Source: Halegenticoccus tardaugens
GTDB taxonomy: Archaea; Halobacteriota; Halobacteria; Halobacteriales; Haloferacaceae
NCBI RefSeq assembly: GCF_004116405.1
Contig: NZ_SDIC01000009.1
Span: 1-64,000 of the forward strand
DNA length: 64,000 nt
Direction: 5' to 3'
Each line of letters starts with the position of its first letter. Positions within the stretch are counted from its first letter, which is position 1. Of this stretch, positions 8,265-17,928 are shown piece after piece. Below the pieces are notes generated by a model, which was given only the letters and a program-made list of their open reading frames with translations, was not told the origin of the DNA and ran no database searches. The translations under genes were made by a program, and so were the position numbers.

Positions 8265-9356
8265 TCAGTCGGCCGCGACCGCCCGGTCGTCCGTCCGCGC
8301 GCCCCGGAGCCGCGAATCGACCGAAAGCGGCCCGGAGCCCGTGACGAGCAGCGCCGATACCAGTCCGAAGAGGCTGATGTGCGCGAGAACGGGATCGTCG
8401 GGCAACCCGAAGAGCGTCGTCGTGAAGAGGAGGAAGGCGAGTCCCGCGAAGGCCCGGGTGAACAGCCCGAGAATCAGCATCGCCCCGACGAGCACCTCCG
8501 TCAACCCCGCGCCCACGACCCACAGCTCGGGCGCGACCGGCACGACGGCCGTGAGATCGTACTTCGCGACCACCGCGAGCGAGTCGCCGGGATTCGCGAG
8601 CTTCTCGGCCACGCCGAGATAGACGAGCGTCAGCCCGACCCCGACGCGGAGGACCGTCGGAACGAACGCGCGGTACGGCTCGACGCGCCGTCGAAACGGC
8701 AGCGAGAGCGCCCGGTAGAGCGGATCGATCCGCGAGTACAGCGTCCGCTCGTCGTCCGCCATCCGCGCGATGATCTCGTCCGCGCTGGGACGACCGCCGC
8801 CGAGGAGGACGAGCGCGAGGAAGGCGGGCGCGTACTCGAACGCCAGCAACACCGCCGGCTCGGCGGCGACGCCGACGAGGTACCCCGCGAGTCCGACGGC
8901 GGCGACGAACCGCGTCGCCAGCCCGAAGAGCAGGAGGAACCCGACGGTGATCCCGAAGAGTCGGACGAACGTCGGGGCGGGCGGGCGGTACAGCGGCGTG
9001 AAGTAGTACCCGGTGAAGCCCGCGCCGACGAGCGGCAAGCCGACGCTCAGCCGAAGCAGCCACGGCAGGAGGTCGCGGTACGACGCGAGCGACGCCCGGA
9101 GCGCCTCGACGTCGCGCCTCGCGGGGCGAAACCGGAGGTACAGCGCGATCGCAGCGCCCACGCAGAGCGCGCCCGTCCCGAGGACGAGCAGGTTGAACGG
9201 GTCGGACAGCGCGTCCGCGAGGAACGCGAGGACGTCGATCGGATCGCCGCCCGGCGTCACGTACTCGACGTGCGCCCGGGCGCTCCCGGCGAACGCGAAG
9301 AGCGCGAGGAGCCCCGCGCGGACGACGCGACTCGCCATCGCTCTCGAAGGGTTCAT
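8265..9356 (-). CDS. DoxX-family membrane protein
   Basis: A 363-aa polytopic membrane protein with a likely N-terminal signal sequence (MNPSRAMASRVVRAGLLALF, cleavage after ARA) followed by an exposed HVEYVTPGGDP segment. About eight hydrophobic helices follow, with the C-terminal half (RVGVGLTLVYLGVAEKLANP and later VGAGLTEVLVGAMLILGLF) matching the four-helix DoxX fold. DoxX proteins are associated with quinone or thiol redox chemistry in the membrane, but the substrate here is unknown. It sits between archease and rtcB on the same strand with 80-bp gaps, which may be an operon or chance. Confidence 0.75.
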   Translation of the reverse strand: MNPSRAMASRVVRAGLLALFAFAGSARAHVEYVTPGGDPIDVLAFLADALSDPFNLLVLGTGALCVGAAIALYLRFRPARRDVEALRASLASYRDLLPWLLRLSVGLPLVGAGFTGYYFTPLYRPPAPTFVRLFGITVGFLLLFGLATRFVAAVGLAGYLVGVAAEPAVLLAFEYAPAFLALVLLGGGRPSADEIIARMADDERTLYSRIDPLYRALSLPFRRRVEPYRAFVPTVLRVGVGLTLVYLGVAEKLANPGDSLAVVAKYDLTAVVPVAPELWVVGAGLTEVLVGAMLILGLFTRAFAGLAFLLFTTTLFGLPDDPVLAHISLFGLVSALLVTGSGPLSVDSRLRGARTDDRAVAAD

Positions 9357-9428
9357 ACGAGAGAGTCGGTTCCCGAGCGCCCTAAACCGTCCGCCGCGCT
9401 CGACGAGCGCCCGCGTCCCGCGCCGGCG

Positions 9429-9839
9429 TCACACGTCGAACACGACGTACGCCTCCCACCCGTCGGGCGTCTCGTCGAGGCGCATCTCGGAGTAGGTCAC
9501 GGCCTTGACTTCGCGCGCCGCGATGGAAGAGAGGGGGACGCCGCGGGCGGTCGCCTCGACGGTCCACTCGTCGCCGTCCCGTCCGACCGTCGCGCGGTTG
9601 TCTACCGGGAGGACGCCGCGGACGTCCCGCTCGTAGATGAGTTCGTCGAGGTAATCGAAGAGCAGCGCCTCGCGGCTCTCGGCCCGGACGGTCACGGAGA
9701 AGCGATCGCCGTCCGCCGGGGCCGACTCGTACATCGCCGCCGCGAGTCCGTCGGCGACCGCGCCGAACAGTTCGGAGAGATCCGACGCGGTCGCTTCGAC
9801 GGCGACGTCGGCCGTGTGGTCGCGCAGTGCGTAACTCAC
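9429..9839 (-). CDS. archease
   Basis: Small cofactor protein (136 aa) that speeds guanylylation of RtcB and broadens its NTP use. The diagnostic start YALRDHTADVAVEA is present, as is the C-terminal REVKAVTYSEMRL segment; the conserved acidic residues form the metal site. GTG at 9839 starts the protein right at this motif. The frame is open up to an ATG at 9953, but the extra 38 residues are Arg/Pro-rich and that ATG lies upstream of the TATA-like GGAATATAAC, so I reject it. The position near rtcB supports the assignment. Confidence 0.92.
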   Translation of the reverse strand: MSYALRDHTADVAVEATASDLSELFGAVADGLAAAMYESAPADGDRFSVTVRAESREALLFDYLDELIYERDVRGVLPVDNRATVGRDGDEWTVEATARGVPLSSIAAREVKAVTYSEMRLDETPDGWEAYVVFDV

Positions 9840-9967
9840 TGCGAGCGCTTGGTCGCTCGCCGCCAAGTCGTTTCCGCTCGGTCGCGGGGACCTCGCGGAC
9901 GGCACCGGCGGGCCTCGTCCCCGAATCGACGGTGGAGTTATATTCCAGACCATGCTAACGGGTGGTA

Positions 9968-10444
9968 GTGAGCGTCAACGTCGAAAAACGGGTGGACAAA
10001 CCGGGCGACGACGCGCACGCCGAGCGGGCGTGGGAGCTGAAAGAGCGGATCCGGCTCGACGAGGGCGTGCTCAAACAGCGACGCGGATTCTTCATGAACG
10101 CGTATCACCGGTCGACCACGCACCTATTCCTCGTCGACGACGAGCTCATCGGCTTCGCGTCGGTCAGACGCGACGGGTACATCCTCTTTCTCGCCGTCGC
10201 GCCCGAGGTCAGGGGGCAGGGGTACGGCCGGCGGCTCGTCGCGGAGGTCGCGGAGGGCCACCGGACCGTCTCCTGCCACGCCCGGACGACGAACGAGCGG
10301 GCGCTGCGCTTCTACGAGCACCTCGGCTTCGAGGTCAAGCGCCGCATCGACAACTACTACGAGGACGGCGGCGACGCGTACTACCTCCGGCTCGGCGAAC
10401 ACGAGAGCCTTCGCAAGCGGCTCTCGGACTTCGTACGCCGCTGA
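9968..10444 (+). CDS. GNAT-family N-acetyltransferase
   Basis: A 158-aa acetyl-CoA-dependent transferase with a compact GNAT fold. The acetyl-CoA loop is VRGQGYGRRL in the stretch FLAVAPEVRGQGYGRRLVAE, and the C-terminal NERALRFYEHLGFEVKRRI matches the RimI-like group. The preceding region (RLDEGVLKQRRGFF) is conserved in haloarchaeal relatives. Substrate unknown; protein N-termini or small amines are possible. GTG at 9968 is preferred because GTTATATT at 9937-9944 would start transcription at about 9965. GTG at 9962 is the alternative. It shares a divergent promoter region with archease. Confidence 0.85.
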   Translation: MSVNVEKRVDKPGDDAHAERAWELKERIRLDEGVLKQRRGFFMNAYHRSTTHLFLVDDELIGFASVRRDGYILFLAVAPEVRGQGYGRRLVAEVAEGHRTVSCHARTTNERALRFYEHLGFEVKRRIDNYYEDGGDAYYLRLGEHESLRKRLSDFVRR

Positions 10445-10531
10445 CGCCGGCGAACTCTGTCCCGCGCCACCGCCCGCCCCCGCGCCGGCAACGAAAACGC
10501 CTATACCCGCGCTCTCACAACCACGGAAAGC

Positions 10532-11692
10532 ATGGACGAGCGGACGCGCGAGTACCTCAAGGGGCGCTTCGGCGACTTCTACCGGAGCGCCGACGCGACC
10601 CCGCCGCCGGCGGCGTCCGACCGCGAGTGGGGTCACATTCCCTGGACGGCCGGCGCGGGGACGACGATGGTCCGCCACCAGTCGCTCCTCGATCTCGGCG
10701 ACCTCGGGGACTTTCTCGCCCGCGAGTCGCCGCGCCACGTCTACTTCTCGGCCGCACGCTACGCCGAGCCGAGCGCGAGCACGATGGACGACAAGGGGTG
10801 GCGCGAGGCCGACCTCGTGTTCGACCTCGACGCCGACCACCTCCCGTCGATCGACCCCGAGCGGACGAGTTACGGGGGGATGCTCGTGGCCTGCAAGGGG
10901 GCGCTCCGACGGCTTCTCGACGTGCTCGAAGACGACTTCGCGTTCGAAGAGCTCGAAGTGGTCTTCTCCGGCGGCCGCGGCTACCACGTCCACGTCCGCG
11001 ACGAAGGCGTGCGCGGCCTCGACAGCGAGGCCCGCCGGGAGATCGTCGACTACGTCCGGGCCATCGACCTCGACTTCGACGGCCTCGTCGCCACGGAGCA
11101 GACGGGAACGACGACCCGACGCGTGCTCCGCGCGGAGGGCGGGTGGGGAAGACGGACCCACCGGGCGCTCGTCGACCTCGTCGAGGAGCTTCGCGCGATG
11201 GACGAAGCGGACGCCCTCGACCGCCTTCGGGAACTCGACGGCATCGGCGAGGGGCGGGCGACGACGATCCTCGGGGCGTTCCGGCGCGACCCCGAGGCGA
11301 TCCGGGCGGGCAACGTCGAGGCGGGGGGGCCCGGCCTGCGGATGCTCGTCGAGTCGGTCGCGCGCGAGACGGTCGAACGCGAGACGGCGCCGATCGACGA
11401 GCCGGTGACGACCGACACGAAGCGACTCATCCGGCTCCCCGGCAGCCTCCACGGCGGGACCGGCCTGCGGGTGACGCGCATCGACCGCGAGGCGCTCGAC
11501 GACTTCGATCCGCTCGTCGACGCCGTCCCCGAGCGCTTTACCGGCGGGGAGATCGCGATCCGGGCGGCCGAGGAGACGACGGTCGACCTGTGCGGGGAAA
11601 GGACTAAGATCGAGGCGGGAGAGAACACGGTTCGAGAGTGCGTCGGCGTGTTCCTGATGGCGCGCGGCGACGCGGAGAAGGCAAGGGAATGA
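10532..11692 (+). CDS. priS: DNA primase small (catalytic) subunit
   Basis: Archaeo-eukaryotic primase catalytic subunit that makes RNA/DNA primers with PriL at replication forks. The metal-binding acidic patch [10 protein letters not shown] is at about residues 93-102. The conserved [11 protein letters not shown] block (nucleotide binding) and [12 protein letters not shown] are all present. Length (386 aa) is normal. ATG at 10532 follows a short AT-poor gap. The stop overlaps the ATG of the GINS gene (ATGA), giving translational coupling of two replisome subunits, an arrangement known in haloarchaea. Confidence 0.97.
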   Translation: MDERTREYLKGRFGDFYRSADATPPPAASDREWGHIPWTAGAGTTMVRHQSLLDLGDLGDFLARESPRHVYFSAARYAEPSASTMDDKGWREADLVFDLDADHLPSIDPERTSYGGMLVACKGALRRLLDVLEDDFAFEELEVVFSGGRGYHVHVRDEGVRGLDSEARREIVDYVRAIDLDFDGLVATEQTGTTTRRVLRAEGGWGRRTHRALVDLVEELRAMDEADALDRLRELDGIGEGRATTILGAFRRDPEAIRAGNVEAGGPGLRMLVESVARETVERETAPIDEPVTTDTKRLIRLPGSLHGGTGLRVTRIDREALDDFDPLVDAVPERFTGGEIAIRAAEETTVDLCGERTKIEAGENTVRECVGVFLMARGDAEKARE

Positions 11693-12567
11693 ACCTCGAC
11701 GAACTCCGGACGGTCCAGTCGAAGGAACGCCGCAAGGATAGCCTCCAGCACCTGCGAGACTCGTTCTACGAGGACGTGGCGGCGTACATCGAGGGACGCA
11801 AGGGAGAACGAGAGCGCGCCGCCTCGAAGGCCGACGACCCGTTCTCCTCGCCCGAGGTGAGCCGCCTCACCGACGAGATCGAGACGGCCGAGGAGGTCGT
11901 CGAGGCGGTGTACGAGCGCCGCGTGGGGAAGGTCGTAAAGCTCGCGAGCTTCGCCGCGGCTGACATGCCCGTCGACGACGACGGCATGACGGCCGAAGAG
12001 CGCTCGCTGTTCGACGATCTCGTCTCGCGAATCGAGCGGAACAAGACGACGGTGCTGGACACCCTCGCCGGCGAGCGCGCTCCGACGAACGCGGACGGGG
12101 CGGACGCGGAGCCCGACGGCGCGAACGCCGCCGGTGCCGAGCCGGTCGAGCCGAGCGACGCGGAACCCGACGCGTCCGGCGAGGAGACGGGCGCGGAGGG
12201 CGGCGTGCTCGCGGACGCGATGGGCACCGGACCGGAGGGATCGGCCGGCGCGGACGCCGGGGACGACGACCCCGGATCGGCGGCCCCCGAGCCCGCCCCC
12301 GACGGAACCGATTCGTCGGGGGGCCTCGCCGCCCATCCGGACGACGTCGACCCGGCGGGCGGTAAAGGGACGACGGACGAATCGGCGGTCGGCGGAGAGA
12401 CGACCGCTGCCGCCGACCGGACGACCGTCAGGATCACGAAAAACGTCGGCGAGATCTTCGGCGTCGACGAGCGCGAGTACTCCCTCGAAGCCGAGGACGT
12501 CGTGACGCTGCCGACAGCGAACGCGGAGCCGCTCTTGGAACGCGACGCCGCCGAACGACTGGACTAG
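11689..12567 (+). CDS. gins51: GINS complex subunit Gins51
   Basis: Subunit of the GINS complex that bridges MCM helicase and polymerase/primase. The 292-aa protein has an N-terminal helical GINS A domain ([20 protein letters not shown] through about 125). This is followed by an unusually long acidic Ala/Asp/Gly/Pro linker (about 130-245) that should be disordered, and then the small C-terminal B domain ([20 protein letters not shown]). The A-linker-B order is that of the Gins51 (Sld5/Psf1-like) type. The start ATG overlaps the priS stop. No SD is needed if coupled. Confidence 0.88.
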   Translation: MNLDELRTVQSKERRKDSLQHLRDSFYEDVAAYIEGRKGERERAASKADDPFSSPEVSRLTDEIETAEEVVEAVYERRVGKVVKLASFAAADMPVDDDGMTAEERSLFDDLVSRIERNKTTVLDTLAGERAPTNADGADAEPDGANAAGAEPVEPSDAEPDASGEETGAEGGVLADAMGTGPEGSAGADAGDDDPGSAAPEPAPDGTDSSGGLAAHPDDVDPAGGKGTTDESAVGGETTAAADRTTVRITKNVGEIFGVDEREYSLEAEDVVTLPTANAEPLLERDAAERLD

Positions 12568-12633
12568 GGCGACCCCCGCGCGACGGGCGGGGCGACTCGG
12601 AAACGGTTTGTGTCCCGGCGAAGTGCATCACTC

Positions 12634-13089
12634 ATGCTCAGCGTCGGCGACGATGCCCCCGACTTCGAACTGCCCGACCAGCGAGGCGAGACCGTGTCGC
12701 TCTCGGAGTTCCGCGGCGAGCACGTGGTCCTCTACTTTTACCCCCGCGCGGACACGCCGGGCTGTACGACCGAGGCCTGCGGCTTCCGCGACGCGTACGA
12801 CGAGTTCGACGCGCGCGGCGTCAGGGTGCTCGGCGTCAGCGACGACCCGGTCGACGACCTCGCGGCGTTCGCCGAGAAGTACGACCTGCCGTTCCGGCTC
12901 CTCTCGGACGAGTCGGGCGACGTCGCCGCGGCGTACGACTCCTACGGCGAGAAGAACATGTTCGGAAAGACGTTCGACGGCGTCTTCCGGAACACGTACG
13001 TCGTGGGCCCGGACGGAACGCTCGCGCACGTCTACGAGGGCGTCTCGCCCGAGGGCCACGCGGAGGAGATCCTCGCGGACGTCGGCTAG
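12634..13089 (+). CDS. bcp: thioredoxin-dependent peroxiredoxin (Bcp/PrxQ)
   Basis: Reduces hydrogen peroxide and organic peroxides using a thiol donor. The 151-aa protein starts MLSVGDDAPDFELPDQRGET and has YPRADTPGCTTEACGFRD, in which Cys44 is the peroxidatic and Cys49 the resolving cysteine (C-x4-C, the alpha type of PrxQ). Its length fits the family. ATG at 12634 is chosen; the in-frame codons from 12610 add eight residues without support. It is in the same orientation as gins51 but separated by 66 bp, so a separate promoter is likely. Confidence 0.95.
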   Translation: MLSVGDDAPDFELPDQRGETVSLSEFRGEHVVLYFYPRADTPGCTTEACGFRDAYDEFDARGVRVLGVSDDPVDDLAAFAEKYDLPFRLLSDESGDVAAAYDSYGEKNMFGKTFDGVFRNTYVVGPDGTLAHVYEGVSPEGHAEEILADVG

Positions 13090-13300
13090 CACGACCGACC
13101 ACGGGGCTCGTCGCCCGCCGTGCAGCGGCGCGTCCCGCGGACGCGCGAGCGACGCTCGTCGAGCCTTCCGCACACTACGTTTCCGATGAAATAAACGCAC
13201 AACTGGTTGGGAATTCCGGAGTACGGCGGGGACGACCGCGCCTCGGCGGATCGACCGCCCGCCGCCTCCGACGACGACGCGACTCCGCGGAGGGCGCGAT

Positions 13301-14347
13301 TCAGTACCCGCGCGTGATGAGGTAGTCGGCGATGTCCGCGAGCAGCCGGCGGGCCTCGTTGTCGGGGAGCACGGAGAGCCGATCTTTGCTCTCCTCGGTC
13401 AGCTCCCGCGCCTTCTCGCGCGCGTACTCGATGCTCCCGGCCGCTTCGAGCGCGGAGACCGCGTCTTCGACCTCGGCCTCGGTGACGCCTTCGACCTCGT
13501 CGGCGTCGACGAGGCCGTCCACGTCGACGCCCTGCTGACGGGCGTGGAGCGTGATGATCGTCTCTTTGTTCTCGACGAGGTCGGACCCGCGCTGTTTGCC
13601 CAACTGCTCGCTCGGAACCGTGAGGTCGAGCACGTCGTCCTGGATCTGGAAGGCGCGCCCGGCGTCGATGCCGTACTGGTAGAGCGAGTCGACGACTCGC
13701 TCGTCCGCGCCGAGCAACACGGCGGGCGTCGCCGCCGCCGCGCCGTACAGCACGGCCGTCTTGAACTCGATCATCTCGAGGTACTCCTCGGGCAGGACCT
13801 CCGCTTGCGTCTCGAACTGCACGTCGAGCGCCTGCCCCTCGCAGATCCGCGTGCAGGTGCTCGCGAGCAGCCGCACCGCTTCGAGCCCGTGTTCGGCCTT
13901 CGAACCGGTGTCTGCCATGATCTCGAACGCCTTCGAATAGAGCGTGTCGCCTGCGAGGATGGCCGTCTCGGTGTCGTACGCCTCGTGGACCGCCGGCACG
14001 CCGCGACGGAGGTCGTCGTCGTCCATGATGTCGTCGTGGATGAGCGTGAACGACTGGATGACTTCGAGGCTCACGGCGGCGGCCATCACGTCGATCGGCT
14101 CGTCGTACAGCGACGGAAACTCCCGGTAGTCGGTCGAAAGCGGGTCGACGTCGGCGATCGCCTCCGCCGCGAGCAGCGTCACCGTCGGCCGCAGGCGCTT
14201 GCCGCCGGCCTGGAGGAGGTAACGGGACGCCTCGTACAGCCGCTCCGGCGGGGCCATCGGCAGCTCCTCCTCGATGGCGTCGTTGACGAGCGTCCGTCGC
14301 TCGTCGACCGCGCGCAGCACCCGCTCCTCCGTCGCTTCGGACGTCAT
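13301..14347 (-). CDS. idsA: geranylgeranyl/farnesyl diphosphate synthase
   Basis: Trans-prenyltransferase that extends DMAPP with IPP to make GGPP for archaeal membrane lipids. It has 348 aa. The first aspartate-rich motif is DDIMDDDD near 105-112, with phenylalanine five residues before it (as in archaeal type-I GGPP synthases), and the second is QDDVLD near 236. The substrate-binding GGKRLRP is at 48-54. Start ATG at 14347 overlaps the RNase J stop by one base (TGATG), so translation is coupled. It ends the RNase J-idsA operon. Confidence 0.94.
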   Translation of the reverse strand: MTSEATEERVLRAVDERRTLVNDAIEEELPMAPPERLYEASRYLLQAGGKRLRPTVTLLAAEAIADVDPLSTDYREFPSLYDEPIDVMAAAVSLEVIQSFTLIHDDIMDDDDLRRGVPAVHEAYDTETAILAGDTLYSKAFEIMADTGSKAEHGLEAVRLLASTCTRICEGQALDVQFETQAEVLPEEYLEMIEFKTAVLYGAAAATPAVLLGADERVVDSLYQYGIDAGRAFQIQDDVLDLTVPSEQLGKQRGSDLVENKETIITLHARQQGVDVDGLVDADEVEGVTEAEVEDAVSALEAAGSIEYAREKARELTEESKDRLSVLPDNEARRLLADIADYLITRGY

Positions 14348-15693
14348 CACTCTACGATCTGGATCATGTTGCCGTTTCGCGTCACGTGCACGTCGCGCCC
14401 CAGCGTGTACCCCTGGCTCTCGCACAGGTCGACGTACGGCGCGAAGCCCTTGAGGTCCTGGTGGGCGGGGATGACGTGCTGGGGCTGGAGCGACTGGAGC
14501 ATCTCGTAGTGGCCCTCCTCGCGGAGGTGCCCGGAGACGTGGATGTCGTCGTAGATGCGCGCGCCCTGCATCTTGAGGAGCTTCTCCGACTGGTAGCGCT
14601 GGCCTTCGTTCGTCGGCTCCGGGATGACCCGCGCGGAGAAGAGGACCTTGTCGCCGTCGTCCAGTTCGAAGGGCGTTTCGCCGCGACCCATGCGCGTCAG
14701 CATCGCGCGGGGCTCGCCCTGGTGGCCCGTCACGATGGGCAGGAAGTTCTCCTTGCCCTCCTTCATGATGCGCTTGAACGTGCGGTCGACCGACTTGCGG
14801 TGGCCGTACATCCCGAGATCCTCGGGGAAGTCCACGAAGTTCAGCCGCTCGGCCGTGCCCGAGTACTTCTCCATCGAGCGGCCGAGGAGCACCGGCTGGC
14901 GGCCGATGTCGTCGGCGAACTCGACGAGGCTCTTCACGCGGGCGATGTGGCTGGAGAACGTCGTCGCCACGATCCCGCCGTCGTAGTCTTCGATGCTCCC
15001 CATCACGTCCCTCAGGTGGCTGCGGGCGACGGCCTCGCTGGGCGTCCGACCCTTGCGGCCGGCGTTCGTGCAGTCTTCGATGTAGCAGAGGACGCCCTCG
15101 CCCTGGCGGCCGATCTCGCGGAACCGATCCATGTCGATCGGGTCGCCGATGACCGGCGTGTGGTCCATCCGCTTGTCGAGGCCGTAGACGATCGCGCCCT
15201 CGGGCGTGTGCAACACCGGGTTGATCGCGTCGATGATGGAGTGAGTGACGTTGACGAACTCCAGTTCGCACCGCTCGCCGATCGACATCGTCTCGCCCGC
15301 CTCCATCTTGATCAGGTCGTTCTCGACGTGGAACTTGTTCTCGCCCTGGACCTGCTGTTTCACCAGTTCGATGGTGAAGGGCGTCGCCACGACGGGCGCG
15401 TCGTAGCGGTGGGCGAGCTTGGAGATCGCGCCGATGTGGTCGAGGTGGCCGTGCGTCGGCACGATGGCCTGCACGTCGCCTTCGAGGTCGCTCATGACGC
15501 GGTCGTCCGGGATGGCCCCCATGTCGATGAGGTCCAGGCTGTGCATCCGCTCGGTCTCGACGTTGTCGTGGATGAGAACCTGCGAGAGGTTCAGACCCAT
15601 GTCGAAGATGACGACGTCGTCGCCCGCGCGAACGGCCGTCATCTGCCGACCGACTTCCTCGTAGCCGCCGATTGTTGCGATTTCGATTTCCAT
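14347..15693 (-). CDS. rnj: ribonuclease J (metallo-beta-lactamase/beta-CASP exonuclease)
   Basis: Archaeal RNase J, a 5'-to-3' exonuclease that degrades RNA with 5'-monophosphate ends. Of the 448 aa, the metallo-beta-lactamase core has THGHLDHIG near 101, the zinc site; the beta-CASP domain follows, with [11 protein letters not shown] and the C-terminal [15 protein letters not shown] motifs. A clear ATG at 15693 follows a leader of roughly 165 nt. The next gene, idsA, overlaps by one base. In other haloarchaea this pair often sits with mevalonate-pathway genes; here upstream is a methyltransferase gene. Confidence 0.94.
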   Translation of the reverse strand: MEIEIATIGGYEEVGRQMTAVRAGDDVVIFDMGLNLSQVLIHDNVETERMHSLDLIDMGAIPDDRVMSDLEGDVQAIVPTHGHLDHIGAISKLAHRYDAPVVATPFTIELVKQQVQGENKFHVENDLIKMEAGETMSIGERCELEFVNVTHSIIDAINPVLHTPEGAIVYGLDKRMDHTPVIGDPIDMDRFREIGRQGEGVLCYIEDCTNAGRKGRTPSEAVARSHLRDVMGSIEDYDGGIVATTFSSHIARVKSLVEFADDIGRQPVLLGRSMEKYSGTAERLNFVDFPEDLGMYGHRKSVDRTFKRIMKEGKENFLPIVTGHQGEPRAMLTRMGRGETPFELDDGDKVLFSARVIPEPTNEGQRYQSEKLLKMQGARIYDDIHVSGHLREEGHYEMLQSLQPQHVIPAHQDLKGFAPYVDLCESQGYTLGRDVHVTRNGNMIQIVE

Positions 15694-15893
15694 GGTTTGC
15701 GCACTGAAACGCCACGCGAGTGGCAGCCGTGCTCACTGAAATCCGCGATACGGAGGACACCGGCCCCGGCGTCTTACAGCGCGTCGGTCGTTGACCCCCG
15801 CGTGCGACGGGTCGGATTCGAACCGTCGTCCGAACCGCGCCGCACTTGCCCGCGGGGTTTGTTGTTCGGGCTTACACGCCGGGGTATTAAAAA
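15694..15893 (-). promoter_or_regulatory. promoter and long structured leader of RNase J
   Basis: On the minus strand TTTTAATACC (15892-15883) is a good TATA box; initiation about 25 bases further gives a leader near 165 nt, long for haloarchaea. Within it, 15802-15845 folds as GTGCG/CGCAC outside and GGTCGGA paired with TCCGAACC (one bulged base) inside, with TTCGAA in the loop. The fold superficially resembles a tRNA T-arm, but no matching acceptor strand exists. RNase J might control its own mRNA through this hairpin; that is a guess. Confidence 0.5.
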
Positions 15894-15960
15894 CTGACCG
15901 GGTTGTCCGGCAGTCGATACGTGCTATCGTGTGTCACTGCAGGCGCGGTGCGCGCGGCCG

Positions 15961-17928
15961 TCAACCGGCGTACAGCCGTTCCGCGTCCGCGTCGTCGACG
16001 CCGTAGGCCCGACGCAGCAGTTCGTTGAGTTCGCGGCGCGCTCGACGGAACTCGTCGAAGGCGGGGTCCAGCACCGGGTCCGCGGTCGCGGTTCCGCCGC
16101 GTCGATCGGCGCCTTCGTTTTCCCCGATCCCCCCGGCGCTCGTCCCCCGCCGCTCGGCGGTGTGCGCCTCCAGCGCGGCCTTCGACTCGGCGAGCGTCTC
16201 GACGACCCGGCGCACGTCGCGCTGGGTGACGCCGCATCCGTCGGCCTCCCGTCCGCCGCGCTCGTCCGCCGTCCGGGGGACGGTCGGAACCGGAACCCGC
16301 GCGAGGTACGGTCGGTCGAGGTCCATCGTCAGCGTCGCCCGCGCGAACACGACGTCCCGGAGGTAGGCGGCGACGAGATCGCAGGTGAGGACGCCGAGGA
16401 GGAACAGGTCGTCGAACCGGTCGTCCTCGACCGCGACGTTCGTCACGGTTTCGTTGCTGTAATTCGCGCCGGGGACGTCTGGGTTCGACGCGCTGTCGTC
16501 GTACGCCGCGTCGATCTTGACGTCGCTCGACACGAGGCGCTTGCAGACGATCCTGTCGCGGTCGAGGCGGACCGCCTTCCGCGCGAACCGGTCGTCGCCC
16601 GCGTCGACGTACTCGACGCCGTCGAGGTCGAGGTACCAGCTCTCGCCCGTGTCGCGCCGACGACCGCCGACGTGCCGACCGCGCACCATCGGCGTCCACT
16701 CGGGGCCGCGCTTTTCGGCGGCGAGGGAGGGAGAGCCCCGGCGAACGCTCAGCCCCCTGAACACGTCCGCGTCGACATCCCCGAACGGGATCGAACGCTC
16801 CCAGACGGCGTCCCAGATTCGTCCCGCGGTCGGGTAGGACGCGGACGACCGGTAGATCGGAAACGCGGCGCGGCGATCGAACGACGTCTGGGGAACCGAG
16901 TGCGCGCTGTACTCGCCGCGTTCGAGCGCGGCCGCGTCGTCGAACCCCGAGACGACGCGGACGAGGTTTTCGGCCCGCCGCCGCCGGTCCGGTTCGAGTT
17001 CGAGAACGAGGACGATCTGCTCGTAGCCGACGTCGTCCCACGCCCTGCCGACGTCGACCACTTCCAGCACGCGACAGCGGCCGAGGGCGTGCGCGCGGAG
17101 GGCTCGGAACCCGTCCGCGTACAGCGTCGGCTTCGGCAGGACGAACGCGAGTACGCCGTTCGGGCGGAGCAGGTCGAGTCCCCGCTTGAGGAACAGGCTC
17201 GCGACGTTGGCCCGCCCGCGGACGACCACCTCGTAGTTCCGGCGGATCGCCTCGCCGTACGTCGCCTCCGAGCGTGGCATGAACGACCCGCGGGCCGCGA
17301 CGAAGTACGGCGGGTTGCCGACAACGGCGTCGTACCCGCCGCGCTCCCGGGCGACGCGCCGGAACAGCGCCCCGGGCGAGCGCCCCGGCTCGGATCCGTC
17401 GTCCGAATCGGACGACGGACCGATCGCGTTGCCGACGACCACGTTCGGGGCGGAGGGCGGGCGATCGGTCCGCCGTTCCGCGGGTTCGCGCCCTCGCGCG
17501 CGGACCAGCAGGTTCGCGGCGGCCAGCGCGGCGGCGGACTCGTCGACGTCGACGCCGTGGACCCGCGGGAGCGTGGGCGTCGGTGCCGATTCGGCGGGCT
17601 CGCCGGCCGCGCGCCGTCGTTCGAGCGCCGCGTACAGTTCGGCCAGGAACGCGCCGGCACCGCAGGCGGGGTCGATCACGACGCTTTCCGCGTCGAGGCG
17701 CGGTTCGATCCGTCGAACCACGTACCGGACGAGCGGCTGCGGCGTGTAGTACTTCCCGAGCGCCTTTCGATCCGCCGCGGGAACGCCGTCTCGGTACGCC
17801 TCGCCGAGTTCGTCGGCGACGCCGATCCACGACCCGTCGGCGTCGGCGAGCCGCTCGGCGAGTTTTCCGACCGTCTCGCGCGCGCTACGGGGACCGTTCC
17901 AGTCGTCCGTGGTGTCGTCGGATGACAT
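15961..17928 (-). CDS. N6-adenine DNA methyltransferase, TaqI/Eco57I type, orphan
   Basis: A 655-aa class-I AdoMet methyltransferase that should methylate adenine N6 in a specific DNA site. The conserved entry LGKYYTP is at about 57-63, the AdoMet motif DPACGAGAF at 86-94 and the catalytic NPPYF at 205-209. The C-terminal half resembles a TaqI-like target-recognition domain, including KRLVSSDVKI and ANYSNETVTNV. No PD-(D/E)xK nuclease motif is obvious in the first 60 residues and no restriction gene is adjacent, so it looks like a solitary methylase. Start ATG 17928 (MSSDDTTDD) is chosen over an upstream start at 17982. Confidence 0.8.
   Translation of the reverse strand: MSSDDTTDDWNGPRSARETVGKLAERLADADGSWIGVADELGEAYRDGVPAADRKALGKYYTPQPLVRYVVRRIEPRLDAESVVIDPACGAGAFLAELYAALERRRAAGEPAESAPTPTLPRVHGVDVDESAAALAAANLLVRARGREPAERRTDRPPSAPNVVVGNAIGPSSDSDDGSEPGRSPGALFRRVARERGGYDAVVGNPPYFVAARGSFMPRSEATYGEAIRRNYEVVVRGRANVASLFLKRGLDLLRPNGVLAFVLPKPTLYADGFRALRAHALGRCRVLEVVDVGRAWDDVGYEQIVLVLELEPDRRRRAENLVRVVSGFDDAAALERGEYSAHSVPQTSFDRRAAFPIYRSSASYPTAGRIWDAVWERSIPFGDVDADVFRGLSVRRGSPSLAAEKRGPEWTPMVRGRHVGGRRRDTGESWYLDLDGVEYVDAGDDRFARKAVRLDRDRIVCKRLVSSDVKIDAAYDDSASNPDVPGANYSNETVTNVAVEDDRFDDLFLLGVLTCDLVAAYLRDVVFARATLTMDLDRPYLARVPVPTVPRTADERGGREADGCGVTQRDVRRVVETLAESKAALEAHTAERRGTSAGGIGENEGADRRGGTATADPVLDPAFDEFRRARRELNELLRRAYGVDDADAERLYAG

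Noticed and set aside
9840..9953. Longer archease starting at ATG 9953
   Set aside because: The extra residues are Arg/Pro-rich, archease normally begins at the YALRDHTADVAV block, and the ATG precedes the TATA-like element.
15802..15845. tRNA-like element with a TTCGAAT loop upstream of RNase J
   Set aside because: The T-stem has a mismatch and no matching acceptor or anticodon strand exists, so it is not a tRNA; it is described as a leader hairpin instead.
15694..15960. Possible integration site (attB) beside the methyltransferase gene
   Set aside because: No integrase, no direct repeat at the other end of the gene, and no tRNA 3' end; only the T-arm-like hairpin suggested it.
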